From Purpureocillium takamizusanense (taxonomy: Eukaryota > Ascomycota > Sordariomycetes > Hypocreales > Ophiocordycipitaceae): a DNA stretch of 64,000 nucleotides. A program made the position numbers and the translations under genes. Location: contig NC_063076.1 in assembly GCF_022605165.1 (NCBI RefSeq), forward strand, positions 558,001-622,000. The letters are read 5' to 3'. The notes under the pieces are model-generated. The model did no database searches, was not told where the DNA came from, and worked only from the letters and a program-made list of their open reading frames with translations. Below are positions 1 through 12,741 of the stretch, in pieces (positions within the stretch are counted from its first letter, which is position 1; every line of letters starts with the position of its first letter).

Positions 1-3000
1 AGCGTCCCCGTACATCAGCGCAGGCTTGGATGGCACCTCTCTAGGCGTGAAGCTCGGGTGCCAGAACGGGCGCCAGGCGTTGCCCGGCTCCACCAATCCG
101 ATGCCATGGAGACCACTGCTATGGAATGGTCCAATGGACCCGACGGCACCTCATGTCCTCTGGGAACCCTCTAGCAAACCTCTGGAGTTTGCAACATCCC
201 TCCCACCTCTTTTGCCGCCGCCGCCATGGGAAGCGAGGTGAACGCACCGAGCCTCGACCTCGACGGCAGGGCAGCGAAAACGCACAACCTGCCTCCGCAA
301 CGAGCCGCATCGTGGCCCCGAGCACAGCCCTCTGACGACGCCGGGCGCGAGAGACAGCGAACACCGTCAGGGCGCGACCTGCATTCGCCGTGTGCGAGAC
401 ATGCCAGCGATTGAACGTCACGGGGTGGTCTCGACGGGGGACCTGATGCCGCTGCTGCCCACTGGAGGCCATGCCTCGCGCAACGTGTCTGTTCGAAGCG
501 TGCGACAAAGGGCAAAGGCCCGGTCGTCACGCAGCCTTTGTCGGACAGGTGGCAGCGGGCTCCCATTGTTATATCATGCTACCAAGTTAAAGTACCTACT
601 GCTACTACTACCACCTTTCATCTGGTCCATCTGCGACGTCCGTGCCAGGCGCCAGCCATGTGAAACACCCACCTGTGTCTTGTCTCGTCTGTCTTTTGGG
701 GCGGTGGAGCATGATGCAAGACGGGCGTCGTGGCGTGGAGCCGAGCGTATAAACTGGGGAAACGGGCGAGAGAATGCTGTGCTGTCTGTACGACTTCTCT
801 TCGTCGCTGGGTCACATTGAGCGGCGCGGTCCGACGTACCGGGTTTTTGAAGAAACCCGTCCTCCGCATTTGTTTCCTGCTGCACCCGACTCTCGTCTCG
901 CCCCCCCCTCCCCGGCGGCCACATCGCTCGCAGCTTCGCCTCCGGTCTTGGCTCGCTTGCGGAGCTCGTGTTGGAAGCCCGCCCATCTTAGTACTACTAC
1001 TAACGTTACTACATGCCGAGCCCAGACCCAGACCCGGACGTAGTGGCCCGGCGTGCCCCGTCCGTTGCCCCGTCCGTCGTCCGCCCCGTCCGCCGTTGAC
1101 TTGATAGGGGCGCGGATAACGGCACGCAGCGGGTGGACATGCGAGCTCTCGTCGTAGTAGTAGTATAGTACTACTGGACTTGGACTTGTAGTCGTGCAGC
1201 CCCGGGGCTTTGTCCTTCGACGCCGGTGGCGGGACGGCAGCATCCATGCTCCTCTCGCCATCACAAGCAGTCCCGAACCCGAGGCCACCCCGCCGCCATG
1301 GTGCGGCGGCGATTCTGCAGCTATACTATGCAGCGGGGGCGGTGTCATGCATCTGACAGCCGCTTTTCGCATCCGGCCCACGCCACTTGGGGCCCCCCAC
1401 GTCAAGAGACATCCACCATGAATACTCATACGTAGCATCTCGCAGTCAAATATGCGCCGACGACACGAGCTTGGAGTGGCTGCCGGTTCCGCTCGAAAGA
1501 AAGAATTCCAAGGCTGCCGTAGCACCACTTTATCGAGCAGCCCCCTTGGGCGAACCAAGCCCGTCCCCGGGTGGACGGCACCGTTATCTGCTCCTGGCCG
1601 TTTGCCTTCGAGCATATTGCCCTCCGCCTGCCAGCCCCCTCCCGCGGTGCTCGCTCGCTGGGGTGTCCCTCCCCCTGGCCCTGCGCAGTTTCTCGTGTTC
1701 GACGGGCGGCCTGGCCGTGGCGCCGCGCGCATCGCACCCCCCTCACTTACTGCTGGCCCTGTTCGAATGGTTGCTCGCAGCTCGAGAGGGGGAAAGTGAG
1801 GGGCTGGTGGGAGTGGGCTTGGCCGCTGGTGGTTGACGATGCTCATGCGGTCAGCGGTTGGTGGTTAGTCTGTAATCGTGCACTAATAGTGTCTGGGCGG
1901 TCTAGTCCTCTTGGCAACAAACACCTGGAATGGGTGCATCCGATTTACGAAGTCGATGTTCGTGAGAGCTCCGGTATTGGGGCCCCTCGCTGCAGCTACA
2001 GCATTAGCTTGTGGCGGTGGACGTTGGATGGGGGACCCTCCGTGCTTCTGACGACACTGCCGCGGGCGCCTCATTTCCCACTCCATATGGGTGGGTGGTG
2101 GTTGTGCATGGCCGTAGGTAGCAATTGGATCGCGGATGCAACAATGAAGGCAAATACGAAAGGATGGGCGGCCCCGCGCCGCGCTGGTCCCGCTTGCGGT
2201 AGGTGGCACCGGGGGAGGTTTCAATGAAGATTCGGATCAGCGGGAGAAATGCTCATGGACGAAGCCGTCTGGGCGACCAGGGAACCCGTCATCTATCTCC
2301 AACGCGGACGATGCCTTTGTTGGCATCCGGTGCCGGGGCGGCTCTGGGCCACCTCTACTAAGGTACAGCTCAAGCTCCTAGCTGGGATGGAGCTGGGGCA
2401 GTAGCCTCCAGTCGACGACGCCAGCGGACAACGTGCGCCGAATTCGCCGCGGCGGCGCTGCTTGGACTGATTCAATCCATGCCTCTGTGGGCCCTGGAGC
2501 TGTCCCATTCTTCTTCTAGCGTCTGGCAGCTCACTGAGCCTCCCCCACCCGTGGCCCTGGAACCCAACGGTGTCACTTATTGTGGCTGTCCGTCGTGGGA
2601 GCTTGGCATCTGAGACAGGGACGCACAACCATGACAACCCTCCAGCAACAAGCAATTACATACCTGGGCGATATAACTTTTTTTTCTTGCCCGTGCATCA
2701 ATGGGACGACGGGAGGGAGGCCCCCAACGGCTGGACCGCTCGTTTGTCCATTGTCCACGCCCGTCTTCCCGTCACTTTTGCACGTATTCGGGGGGACATG
2801 ACCGCTCGCTGTTGCATTTTTGTTCCATTCCATCCCGCGCCCGCCGGCGTGGTGGTGTCGTCTCTCGTCCGTCTCCTTTCTCTCTGTCGCTCGCCCCCCC
2901 CTGGAGGAGAGAGGGTCTGGGCGCGCAGAGGCCGCATGAGAGCCCAGGCCGAGCAAGTGTCCGCGTCGCTGACCCTCCCCACACGCACACCCCGACTCTT

Positions 3001-3658
3001 TGGCCACCGCCCGCCACCGAGTGGATAATTTTGGGCTTGGACGTAGCGAGATGGGCTGTTGAGCTGTGTGTTACGGCATGTATGTGCGTACGCACTCGTC
3101 GTAGTGAGTGCCTACTAACGTACTGTACTTCGTACCTACTACGCCTCTGATGGAGCTGCCAGCCCAGGTATCGAGCCAAGCCAAGGGCAGGGGTCCGGAT
3201 TGGGGTTTCAGACGCCCCGGCCGTTTGGTGCTGGAGGCGTGTCGGCGGCCATGGGACATGGGGGAGCTACTCCTACTACAGTACAAGTACCGGCCCATGC
3301 CATGCCGGCTTGCTTTTGCACAAGCTTCTCTTCTCCCCCCCGTCCCGTCTCTGTCTTTCTGTCTCGTCTGCCTGCCTGCCTCTCGTTGCATCCTGGTGTT
3401 GTCTGGCTGCTGCCGGTGGCTGTTGAACGCTCGCTACCCCATAAGCCCGGCATTGTGCTGTCGCTTCTGCTCGCTCGCTTCCCTCGTCTACCTGTGAGCA
3501 TCAGCCCCAAACGCCCGCCCCCCTCGACAAGCAGCGGCCTCCCCGGCGATGCCCCAGTGAGCATTGGACACTGACAGCGAAGTGAAGCCTAGCTTGATCT
3601 CAGCACCATTCTATTCACGAAATCCCCGGAGCTCCTCTTCCGCTTACGGCCGTTCACG
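1..3658. other. GC-rich intergenic region, no supported gene
   Basis: This 3.6 kb stretch contains only overlapping open frames of low complexity, typical of GC-rich non-coding fungal DNA. No frame shows a recognisable domain or an intron-compatible extension. It holds pyrimidine-rich tracts and GTA/TAC-rich microsatellite-like bits near 1150-1170. One copy of the 11-mer GTACTTCGTAC lies at 3125-3135. The last few hundred bases are presumably the promoter and 5' UTR of the DUF7707 gene that starts at 3659. Confidence 0.6.
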
Positions 3659-4364
3659 ATGCACTTTCTCCGTTCGGGCGTCCTGGCCGTCGTGGCCACC
3701 CTTGCCGCCGTGGCACAGGCCGACTACAGCATCGACCCGGATAGCGTGCCGCTGGGCACCCGACGTAAGCTTCTCCAGCAAGCCCTTGAGCTGTTGAGGA
3801 CGAGACTGACGGCCAAAACCAGAGGCCTGGTGCGCAAACGAGAAGAACACTTGCCCCATCATCTGCCAGCAGATGCAGCCCCAGACGACACTCATCAACA
3901 CCTGCGACCCCGTGCGTGCCCCCCCGTGCTGCCAAAACGAGAGCGTCTTTGCGGCCAGGCTCCCTCGCTAACACCCATTGCAGAAGACACTCACGTATGG
4001 CTGCCTGTGCGGTAACAACCAGCGGCCCAACGTGTCCGAGTACACCCTGACACTGCCCTACTTTGTCTGCCAGGAATGGGGCAACCAGTGCGTCAAGGGC
4101 TGTGGCGGCGACAACAAGTGCTCCGCGGCGTGCCGCGAGAAACACCCCTGCGGTGCCACCGATCCCAAGAAGTACACGTCGACGGCCTCGACGGCGACGC
4201 CCACGGCCACGACGACCAATGCCAACGCCATCTTCACCGCGCCGGGCAGCACTGGCAGCGCGAGCGGTGACAAGAAGGGCGCCGGCGTGGCGCTCCAGGT
4301 CGGGCAGGCGTACGGCCTGGTGGTGGTCATGGCGGGCTTCTTCGCGGGCTTTGCTCTGCTGTAG
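3659..4364 (+). CDS. DUF7707-family GPI-anchored secreted protein
   Basis: Exons 3659-3764, 3823-3911 and 3984-4364 give 191 residues. The protein has an N-terminal signal peptide (MHFLRSGVLAVVATLAAVAQA). A Cys-rich domain of about 100 residues begins with YSIDPDSVPLGTR, has paired cysteines (TCPIICQQM, TCDP, YGCLCGNN), and ends with a CxxxC/CRE-HPCG segment. A Ser/Thr/Ala-rich linker and a hydrophobic C-terminus without a charged tail follow, which is a GPI-anchor signal. This layout fits the DUF7707 family of fungal cell-surface proteins, whose function is unknown. Both introns fall between conserved Cys blocks, and splicing restores the motif NTCDP-KTLTYGC. A cell-wall or plasma-membrane location is inferred. 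The start is the only in-frame ATG before the signal peptide. Confidence 0.88.
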
Positions 4365-6385
4365 TACCAGCCGCACGTCGGTCGGTCGGGGCAAGGCGGT
4401 ACATACACCTTCGTGTCGCACCACAGCAGCTGCGGTGAGGACTGAGTCAGGTCGAGAGCACATACCTTACACAGCGGGGCGGGGCGTCGCCCGGGATGCC
4501 TCTGCCCGCCGGCGGAGACGCGGGTGGGCGGGGGAGGAAGTTTGCATTTGCCAGTCTGGTACTACTACCTTTGTTTCTTCTCCTCTTGTGTGTTTTTCGG
4601 TTTGCATGGGACAGCCGCGGGTGTTTGGACTCGTACCGGCGTTTTCGGGTCAATTGGCAATGGTCGGTTCCGTGCAGGGCCAGACGGTCGGGGGGCATGT
4701 AGGTCGTGTCCGTTGTCGTGTTGTGCTGTGGCGGATAATTTCTAATGGCGAGCCCAAGGTGGATTCTGGGTTTGATTTGATTGAGCGATGCACGAAGCGA
4801 GTTTTTTATTTTATCCCTGATGGAAATGAGGAAGAAGATTTCGACCATTTGCGTTGGCCCCGTCGGCATGGACTGACTTTCTCAAGCTCTTAAGGTTGTC
4901 TGTAGCTGTCTGCCCTCGCCTCGCTGGGCGTGTACTTGGCGCCTAGCATTGCATTGCTTCCACATGCGCTTCGTATAAGGAAAATAGGGGCTGACGTCAA
5001 CAAACTACAAACCGGCGATGCGTGTGTTGCCTGTTGGCTGCGTTTCGGCAGGACCCCGACGGCAGCGCAGGCAGGGATCCATCGCACGAATCATATCGAT
5101 GATGTTGTTGTGTCTGGTCGAGTTGGTGGAGCTGCATCCTTCGCCCATTGCTGGCCCTGCCTTGCCTGCGTGCCTACTTGCCGACTTGGTACTAACCTAC
5201 CTGTAGGTGCTGCTGTGCTGACTTGCTGAATGGAGCCGACAATGGCCGCGTGCTTCACGTGCACTAAGATTCATGCCACTGACTTCATTAGCTACCTTGG
5301 GTATCCTCGTTTGAACAAGTGACCCTCGGCTTGGGCCGGTTTCCCCTCGCGCCAAACAGGCCTGGTGACCCCCCGATCAGAGGTGGTCGCTGGAAAGGGG
5401 GAGTGGAGGAGCCCGTGACCTCTGGTTAGCTGGGCCGGGTGCGCCATCCCGAGGTACATGCATTTGATGGCTGTTGGCCAGCTGCTCGATGGGGATCAGC
5501 ATTGCAGGCAAATGTGGAGCCTGCCCGTACCCGGGCCTCAAGGCAAGGGCACGTTCCTGTACCCAGGCGTACTTCGTACTAACCAGGCTTGCCAGACATG
5601 ACGGGACGGGAGCACAGCCGCTGGCAGCTTCCGCTTGGGGATCGACCCCGTGGGCTGGCCGTTCGCCAGTGGAAATGGATCCATGGATGATGGATGACCA
5701 GCCCGCGCCGTGCCGGAGCCCTAGGTACGTATCACCCATCGAGTCCGCCTCCTGGGCTGCTGCCCCGTCGTCCCCTGATGAACAGCCCTGAAAGGCTGGC
5801 TGCCCAGATTGGATGCCAGTGGAGGGCTGTGTGCAGCTGCTTGGGCGGATATGAAAGTTAGCTGCGTCCACAGGGGATCGCTACCCAGGGGCCACTCCTA
5901 ACATTGAACCTGAACGCCATGCAGCCGCCTCTCAACGAATTAGTGGCGAAGGAATCTGCGAATCTGGCCGCCGACCCCGTCTGACGGGCCAATCACCCCC
6001 CCACTCGTCGACCAAGCGGCAAAGGGCGAAAAAGGGTCAGTCCGACGAGTGACCCTTTTGCGCGCGCGCGCACCGCACCGCCGCCGCCGCTGGTTAATTT
6101 TTGGGAGTCCCTTGCGAGACACCACCATCCCCGTCCATCCATCCACCGTCTGTCCATCCATGCGTTGAAGGTTTAGCCAAGGCGACTGACTGCTGCCGCA
6201 CCGTTTCACCCCGTCTGTCCACGTCGCTCATTCACGCACCACCTCGCCAGCAGAAGCCGCCGCCGTCGCTTCTCCTGCAGCCCACGTTCATTGCCTAGGT
6301 TGATATCCTGCCCCTCCACCCGACCACCCGTCTGTCACCAACCGTCTTCTCCCCGTCCTCTGCCCCCCCGTTCCTGCTGCCGGCC
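4365..6385. other. Intergenic region
   Basis: No coding region is supported. One GTACTTCGTAC motif lies at 5569-5579. The last 270 bases before the phosphotransferase start are strongly pyrimidine-rich with CCATC/CCGTC repeats, a common fungal core-promoter and leader composition. Confidence 0.6.
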
Positions 6386-8016
6386 ATGTCTTCCAACACC
6401 GAGACGCTGCCGCTGTTCGAACACGACGACCCGAGCACCATGGCGCCCAACACGAGTGAGTCGTGTCCCGGTCCCCTCGCGTCGCGCCTGTTCCATCTTC
6501 GATGCCGCCGCCGCGGCGCTGGCGTCGCCCGTGCGCGCGGTCGAACTTGGGGCGTCTCGGCGCATGCCGACCGCTTCGTATGCAACGGCTAACGCTACCA
6601 CCACCACCGTTAGAAAAAGCCACGGCAGAATGCATCTCGGACGAAGCGCTCATCCACCTCAAATCGTACAAGTACTCGAGCGTCGACAAGTCCCCCGTCT
6701 CGAAATACATTCTCGGCCCTTGGGTACGCGACCCCCGGTTACCCCACGAGAAGGCCAGCTTTGCATAGCTCCCGCCGCCAAGACTCTACGATGGAGCATC
6801 AAGACAAGACACTGACGACGGACTAGTGGAATTTCTTCGTCGAGCTCCTGCCACTATGGCTAGCCCCCAACATGGTCACCCTGCTGGGATTCTTCTTCAT
6901 TCTCGGCAACATTGGCCTGCTGGTCATCTTCATGCCCGACCTGGTCGGCCCGGTAAGGAGCCCTGCACGGGAGCACGCGACCACGCGGCGCTGAGCTGAG
7001 CTGACGCGGCGGTGGGTGTCTAGGGACCGACGTGGCTGTACTTTAGCTTCGCGTTTGGCCTCTTCATGTACCAGACCATGGACAACGTCGACGGCAAACA
7101 GGCCAGGCGGACGGGCACGTCGAGCGGGCTGGGGGAGCTGTTCGACCACGGCATCGACTCGCTCAACTGCACCCTCGCCAGTCTGCTCGAGACGGCGGCC
7201 ATGGGCCTCGGCACCTCGCCCGCCGGCATCTTCACGGCCCTGGTCCCTTGCCTGCCCATGTTCTTCTCGACGTGGGAGACGTACCACACGCACACGCTGT
7301 ACCTGGGCGTCTTCAACGGGCCGACCGAGGGCCTGCTCATCGCCTGCGGCATCATGATCCTGTCAGGCATCTTCGGGCCCGGCATCTACACGCAGCCGCT
7401 GGCCAATCTGTTTGGCGAGTCGCTGCCTGGGCTACGCGAGTGGCTGGGCAAGACGACGTTCCGGGACATTTGGGTCGGCATCATCGTCTTCTCGCTCGTC
7501 GTGGGGCACATCCCCTTTTGCGTTCTCAACGTGGTCCAGGCGCGGCGCAAGAGGAACCAGCCGGTGCTGCCCGTGTTTCTCGAGTGGACCCCCATGGCCG
7601 TCTTCACCATCTGCATCGGTGCCTGGGTCTTCTCGCCGTACAGCACGCTGATGCGCGAGAACCACCTGGTGCTCTTCTGCCTCACCATGTCTTTTGTCTT
7701 TGGCCGCTTCACCACCAAGATGATCCTCGCGCACCTGACGCGCCAACCCTTTCCGTACTGGACCGTCATGCTGTGGCCGTTGGTCGGCGGCGCCATTGTC
7801 GGCAATCTGCCTCTGTTCGGCCTGCCGGAGGTCAGCCCCCTGGCCGAGCTGTACTACCTCTGGGCGTACTTTGCTTTTGCGTGCGTCGTCTACTTCCGCT
7901 GGGCGTACCTGGTGATCACGAGCATCTGCAACTTCCTCGGCATCAACGCCCTCACAATCCCCAAGGAGAAGCAAATCGCCAACAAGCAGGCCCGCGATGC
8001 GACCAAGCTGCACTGA
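6386..8016 (+). CDS. EPT1: CDP-alcohol phosphotransferase (choline/ethanolaminephosphotransferase)
   Basis: Exons 6386-6455, 6614-6723, 6827-6952 and 7024-8016 give 432 residues. The enzyme transfers phosphoethanolamine or phosphocholine from the CDP-alcohol to diacylglycerol, the last step of the Kennedy pathway, in ER/Golgi membranes. The family signature D-G-x2-A-R-x8-G-x3-D-x3-D is complete at residues 125-147. The protein has multiple hydrophobic segments before and after it and the conserved N-terminal block (LKSYKYSSVDKSPVSKYIL, WNFFVELLP, LAPNMVTLLG). Length matches yeast Cpt1/Ept1 (about 390-410) with a short N-terminal extension. Choline versus ethanolamine preference cannot be read from sequence, so the symbol is by family. 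All three introns sit in the N-terminal quarter. Confidence 0.93.
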
Positions 8017-10108
8017 GCGCGCGTCGACCCCTGCATCGAGGATCTCGGCAGCTTTGCACCCTTTCTGCGCCGAGTCCAGCGCGTCCGAATATAGTATTAA
8101 TTGAAGGGGGGCTGGAGTCATAGCCCGCCAAAACCCAGCGAGCGAAGAGCATGATGAGACGTTTTGTTTCAACACACTGGCCGAATGAATTGGCCCAGCG
8201 TTGCCGCAGCGCCTTGACCCGAAAGCCGCACAGCGGGATTGACACCCGCGCTATGAACGCGCCCCCCTTATCCACTTTGTTTGATCTTCTTCTATTCTCA
8301 TGTGTTATAAAACGGAGACCGGACAGAGTGTGCGGCGGCATGAAACATCGGAGATGTGGCGTTTGGGTCGTCTGCTTATTCGTGTGCAGCTGCGTCGTCG
8401 GCGCCCGTCAGTTGAGCCCCAGCGCGCATGAAGCAGGCATTGGTTGAATACAAGGGACGGAAAGTCCTGATGCATATGACACTTGTATGAAGGTTTTGGC
8501 CCGCCGTCCGCTTTGGTCCTGTGACTTGGTGAGACCGTCCCCGCACGATCCCGTGTTACGCACGTATATGTTGTAAAGTCAACCGCCGGCTACGGGTATA
8601 GCACCGAGCGCAACACTTGTTGCTTGCAGTTTCAGAGAGCTGATCGTTCTACACGCGGCTCTGCCGTCGAGGAGACGGGGGGTGCAGGCCCCTGTTTTTA
8701 CGAAGGCCCGAAACGCCTCCTAGCTCGGAGGGCGTCCAACACTTGCTCCGGATCTTAGCGGAAGCAGCAAGAGCGCAGCCTCTGCGTGCTGATGCTACTT
8801 TGTGCAGTCTAGTCAACTACTTGAGTTGGTACGTAGGCACCCTACCTCCGGACGAAGATGCGGCGGCGGCGGCGGGCTCGGTGATTCGCGAGCAGGACCT
8901 CGCCCAGCAACAATGACTGCACGTTGGTGTTGTTGTTGGGTGTTGGTCGTTAGAGTGCGCGCCCAGTGTGCAGTACTATGGAGGATTAAGGCAGGAAGCT
9001 GGCAAGGCTGGTAAGGAAGGCCAGGGCGGGCGGCAACCAGAATCAGTCAGCAACAAGCCGCTCGGCACATCTTTCGTTCAGTAATCGAACCCCCCCCCCC
9101 CAACAGTTCAGGAGGAGGACGATTAGAAACAAGATATATACGTGGAAACATTATGCTTTTTCTTCTTGTTATCTCAGCTTACAAATTGAGCATGACGTCG
9201 CGAGAGGAAAAAAGAAGAGGGTCAATCTTCTCCCTCCCAGATCTCGATACTCTGTCGGCGCTGGAGACGCCTTGACGACGACTCGACGAGCTGTCCTGGG
9301 ATGATGATGGATGTACTGTTTGGAAACAGCAACGTCATGTCTACCTACCTCCGACCATTCCCACCCGGCCCAGCTGCAAACCCCCTTCCCTCCCTTATCC
9401 ACCTCGCCCCCTCCCCCCCACCCCGCCGTTCCGTCCCTCGGCCGCCCTCAACGTCACGGAAGGCCCGGAGCCGGGAAAGCGCCAGGCGTGTGCCACGCCG
9501 CAGCCCCGGTCCGGACCCTGGAACGCCCGCCTGCAGGCGCCTACCTTGGCCGGCAAGGTAGGTTTGTATGGGTATGTACAGTGGTGGCTGTATGTAGGAG
9601 GGGGAAACAGGCTGTTAGGCGTTGCGCAGGAAGGGGGGGCTTGGTGGGTGGCGCCATCGTCGCGAGAGCCCTGGCGCTTTGCATCGAGGTTTATTGGTGC
9701 CGAGGAAGAAGAGACGACGGCGTTTTCAGCTCGTGGAAAAATAGTCGCCCGTCCGTGGAACGCTTTTCAAGATGGGGGTGAGAGCTGCTGCGCGGGTTTC
9801 TGTCTGTCTGTTTGATTGGAAATCGCATTGCTTGCGCAATTGGGGCCCGGCGCCTCGGCCAGCGCGATGAGGGTGGCGGTTGAACCCGCCGTCGAGTATA
9901 AAACATCCGTGTAAGCCGTCGTGGAGCTTCATACACGCAGCATCAACACGAATATCCGTCGTCAAAAAGCCCCTTGGGTTATACGACATAGCCATCGATC
10001 AAGCTCCTAGCCTGCACTCACTCGTTCCTCGCCTCTCACAACCTCTCCCCCAGCTACTCGACTCACCCACCACCTCCCGTCCAAGCTCCTCCATCCATCA
10101 TCAAAACC
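8017..10108. other. Intergenic region
   Basis: No supported gene in about 2.1 kb. It contains a poly-C run near 9091-9102 and CT-rich stretches (9360-9430, 10010-10100). The CT-rich part next to 10109 is the likely core promoter of the reductase gene. Confidence 0.6.
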
Positions 10109-11188
10109 ATGGCTGGCGACCTGGTGCTCATCACGGGCGCGACGGGCCACATCGGCTTCCACGTGCTGGTGCGGGCCCTCGAGGCCGGCTACAGCGTCCG
10201 CGCGGCCGTGCGCTCGCAGGCCAAGGCCGACTCGCTGCGCGCCGTGCCCGCGCTGCAGGCGGCCCTAGGCGGCCGCTCAGACTCGGATCCGGACCGGCAG
10301 CTCTCCTTCGTCGTCGTCCCGGACCTCATGGCGCCGGGCGCCTACGACGAGGCCCTCGCCGGCGGCGACGTCCGCTACGTCGTCCACATCGCGTCGCCGC
10401 TCGCCCGCGACGACATCGGCCCGGCCCAGTACGAGAGCGACCTCATCGAGCCCGCCGTCAAGGGCACGCTGGGGATGCTCGAGGCGGCCAAGCGCGCGGG
10501 CGGCGGCGTGCGGCGCGTCGTCATCACCTCGTCCATCGCCGCCCTCATGCCCTCCGGGACGGCCAACCGCTCCTCCACCGACGTGTACACGGCCGACTCG
10601 CGCTTCGAGGCGCCCGCCGTCGGCGAGCTGGAGAACGCGCTGCAGGCCTACGGCGCGTCCAAGCTCTCAGCCTTCAACGAGACCGAGGCGTGGCTGCGCC
10701 GCGAGAAGCCCGCCTTTGACGTCGTCAACGTGCATCCCAGCTTCGTCATGGGCCCCGAGGAGGTCCACCCCACGCCCGAGAGCCTGCTCGCCGGCGGCAC
10801 GAATCGCATCATCCTCGGCATCGCCCTGGGCGTCAAGTCGCCGGGGCCCTTCTCCAACATGACGGTCCACGTCGACGATGTGGCGCTCGTGCACGTCGAG
10901 GCACTGAACCTCGCCATCCCGGGCAACACGAGCTACATCCTCTCGTCCAACAACCCACCCGGCACGCTCAACGGCTCAGATTACGCCGAGATCCCCAAGA
11001 TTGTGGCCAAGCACTTCCCCGAGGCCGTTGCGTCGGGCCTCCTCCCCAACAACGGCAGCCTGCTCTCGGTGCCCGTCAAGGTCGATGCCAGCAAGACGGA
11101 GAAGACGTTTGGCTTCGTTCACACGTCGTTCGAGAAGCAGGTCAAAGACGTTGTTGGTCAGTACCTGGATCTCGTGCAGAAGAAATAG
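10109..11188 (+). CDS. Extended short-chain dehydrogenase/reductase (aldehyde or ketone reductase, GRE2/DFR-like)
   Basis: This is an intronless 359-residue protein. It opens with a Rossmann strand and the extended-SDR dinucleotide motif TGATGHIG (residues 9-16). The catalytic Ser pair is at 141-142 (ITSSIAAL), with Tyr181 and Lys185 in YGASK. The middle of the protein (VHPSFVMGPE) is typical of the NAD(P)-dependent epimerase/dehydratase superfamily, dihydroflavonol-4-reductase/methylglyoxal-reductase branch. It is probably a cytosolic NADPH-dependent reductase of carbonyl compounds; the substrate is not predictable. It ends about 200 bp from the convergent GDP-mannose transporter gene. Codon use is very GC-rich in the third position, like its neighbours. 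Confidence 0.9.
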   Translation: MAGDLVLITGATGHIGFHVLVRALEAGYSVRAAVRSQAKADSLRAVPALQAALGGRSDSDPDRQLSFVVVPDLMAPGAYDEALAGGDVRYVVHIASPLARDDIGPAQYESDLIEPAVKGTLGMLEAAKRAGGGVRRVVITSSIAALMPSGTANRSSTDVYTADSRFEAPAVGELENALQAYGASKLSAFNETEAWLRREKPAFDVVNVHPSFVMGPEEVHPTPESLLAGGTNRIILGIALGVKSPGPFSNMTVHVDDVALVHVEALNLAIPGNTSYILSSNNPPGTLNGSDYAEIPKIVAKHFPEAVASGLLPNNGSLLSVPVKVDASKTEKTFGFVHTSFEKQVKDVVGQYLDLVQKK

Positions 11189-11396
11189 GCGCGCTTCACT
11201 GCAGTGGCCCTGCGGAGGAAATGGAACCCCAATTGTCTGGCCGTACAAGTCATCTATTGTAATTAAAAGCTGCTACCAACCAATCTTGTTAATACACATG
11301 GCCCTCTATCCTGAAATGACCAACTCCGTTTTCCCAGTCTCGTGTACTCGTGCACCTCTGGAGGAATGCTTGGCGTCACGGCTTGATCGAGCGTCT

Positions 11397-12741
11397 TTAT
11401 GAACTGGCGGCATCCTTTTCGCTGCGGGCGCTGGCGCTCATCGGCGCCTGGTTCGTTGTCGGCAACGTAGGGCCCGAGTGCTTCGACTTGTTGTTCTTGG
11501 CGAGCGTGTAGAGAAGGCCGCTGACGAAGCCGAGGAAGATGGCCGTGACGCCGCCAAAGGTGACCGGGTCGGAGAAGAAGATGAGACCGGCCACGGCCAC
11601 GGGGAGCTTGTTGAGCGCGCCGGCCATGGCGTACGTCGTCGACGAGGTGGCGCGGATGCACCAGGCCGTGCAGTAGGAAATAAAGATGGCAGCCAGGCCC
11701 GAGTAGATCATGCCAATCATGAGGCTCTGACGCGTCTCCACGGGGAAGTTCTTGATGAGATTGGCACTGGACCAGTCCTCAATGACGAGCGAGCCGACCA
11801 GCAGCACGGGGATCGTGAGCAGGTTGTTGTAGAACATGACTGTGCAGGGTTAGTCCTGTGCACGGGGAGACATTGACATGTGGGAACTCACCATCCCAGT
11901 TCTTGAAGTTGGTAAACTTGATGGCCTTTCGCATGCTCAGGACATACAGGGCAGAGCAGAAGACGTTGATGAGCATCCAGGCATAGCCGGCGTTGAGGGT
12001 CGAGACAGCAGGGGCACCGGCCTTGAGACCCGCCGAAGCGATCGACTTGGCGTTGCTAAAGTCGGCCCAAGCCGCCACCATGGAGCTGAAGACCATGAGG
12101 CAGAAGGAAACGAGGCTCAGGGCGCTGACGCTGCCACCGAACCACATGACCTCACCGTAGGCGGTGACAATAATGGCCAAGTTCTTGAAGATGGTGTAGA
12201 CGGGGACTGAGAGGTACTGGAGGGCCTTATTGCCGGTGAAGATCATACCCACCAGGAGGAGTGAGATGGGGAACCCTAAAAGGTCAGCGACGAGATCCAT
12301 GCCAAGATGAGAGCGTTATGAGGCGCATACATTTCTTGGCCCTCTGGGTGTCAAAGTCATCGAGCTCCCGGATCAGGCCCAGCTGTTTACCGGCCACGAT
12401 AGTGACTGTGCTGACGATGGACTGTTCCGATCAGTAGGAGTGGGTGAGTAGGCTTGAGACGGCGCTCAACTCACCTGAATCGCGAGGTACAGCAAGTGAA
12501 GATTCCACGAGTTGCCCGACACGACGTACTTGTTGACAAGCGTCATGCTGATGGAGGACAGGCAGTAGGCGATGACGGAGACACCGCCGCTGCCCTCGAC
12601 GGATTTGAGCCACGAGGGTGCGGCGGGGCTCGAACGCCGGGGCGGCGAGAGCGAGAAACGGCCCTTATCGGCGGCGCCGTTGAGGCCAGTGGCCGCGTCG
12701 GGCACGCGCACCACGAAGTCGTCGGTCTTCTTGTCCGCCAT
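11397..12741 (-). CDS. VRG4: GDP-mannose transporter, Golgi
   Basis: Exons in transcript order: 12741-12475, 12421-12331, 12275-11892, 11839-11397, giving 394 residues, the usual length for fungal Vrg4. The protein exchanges GDP-mannose for GMP across the Golgi membrane and so feeds mannan and GPI/sphingolipid mannosylation. About ten hydrophobic helices are visible. The nucleotide-sugar signatures FYNNLL (residues 250-255) and GALNK (321-325) are intact. The C-terminal tail is hydrophilic. The start is the ATG of MADKK; an upstream non-ATG extension was rejected. The downstream neighbour is convergent. Confidence 0.95.

Noticed and set aside
812..1846. 344-codon minus-strand open frame and several overlapping frames in the first 3.6 kb
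   Set aside because: Low-complexity Arg/Pro/Gly-rich translations in GC-rich DNA, no domain, no consistent exon structure and a non-conserved look. Expected by chance at this GC content.
4063..4893. 276-codon plus-strand frame overlapping the DUF7707 gene
   Set aside because: Out of frame with the Cys-rich domain, Arg/Ala-rich and running into the 3' flank. A shadow frame.
9060..9110. Possible tRNA B-box-like sequence on the minus strand next to the poly-C run
   Set aside because: The match to the B-box consensus is incomplete and no acceptor stem or A-box fits around it. No tRNA or rRNA gene could be supported anywhere in the window.
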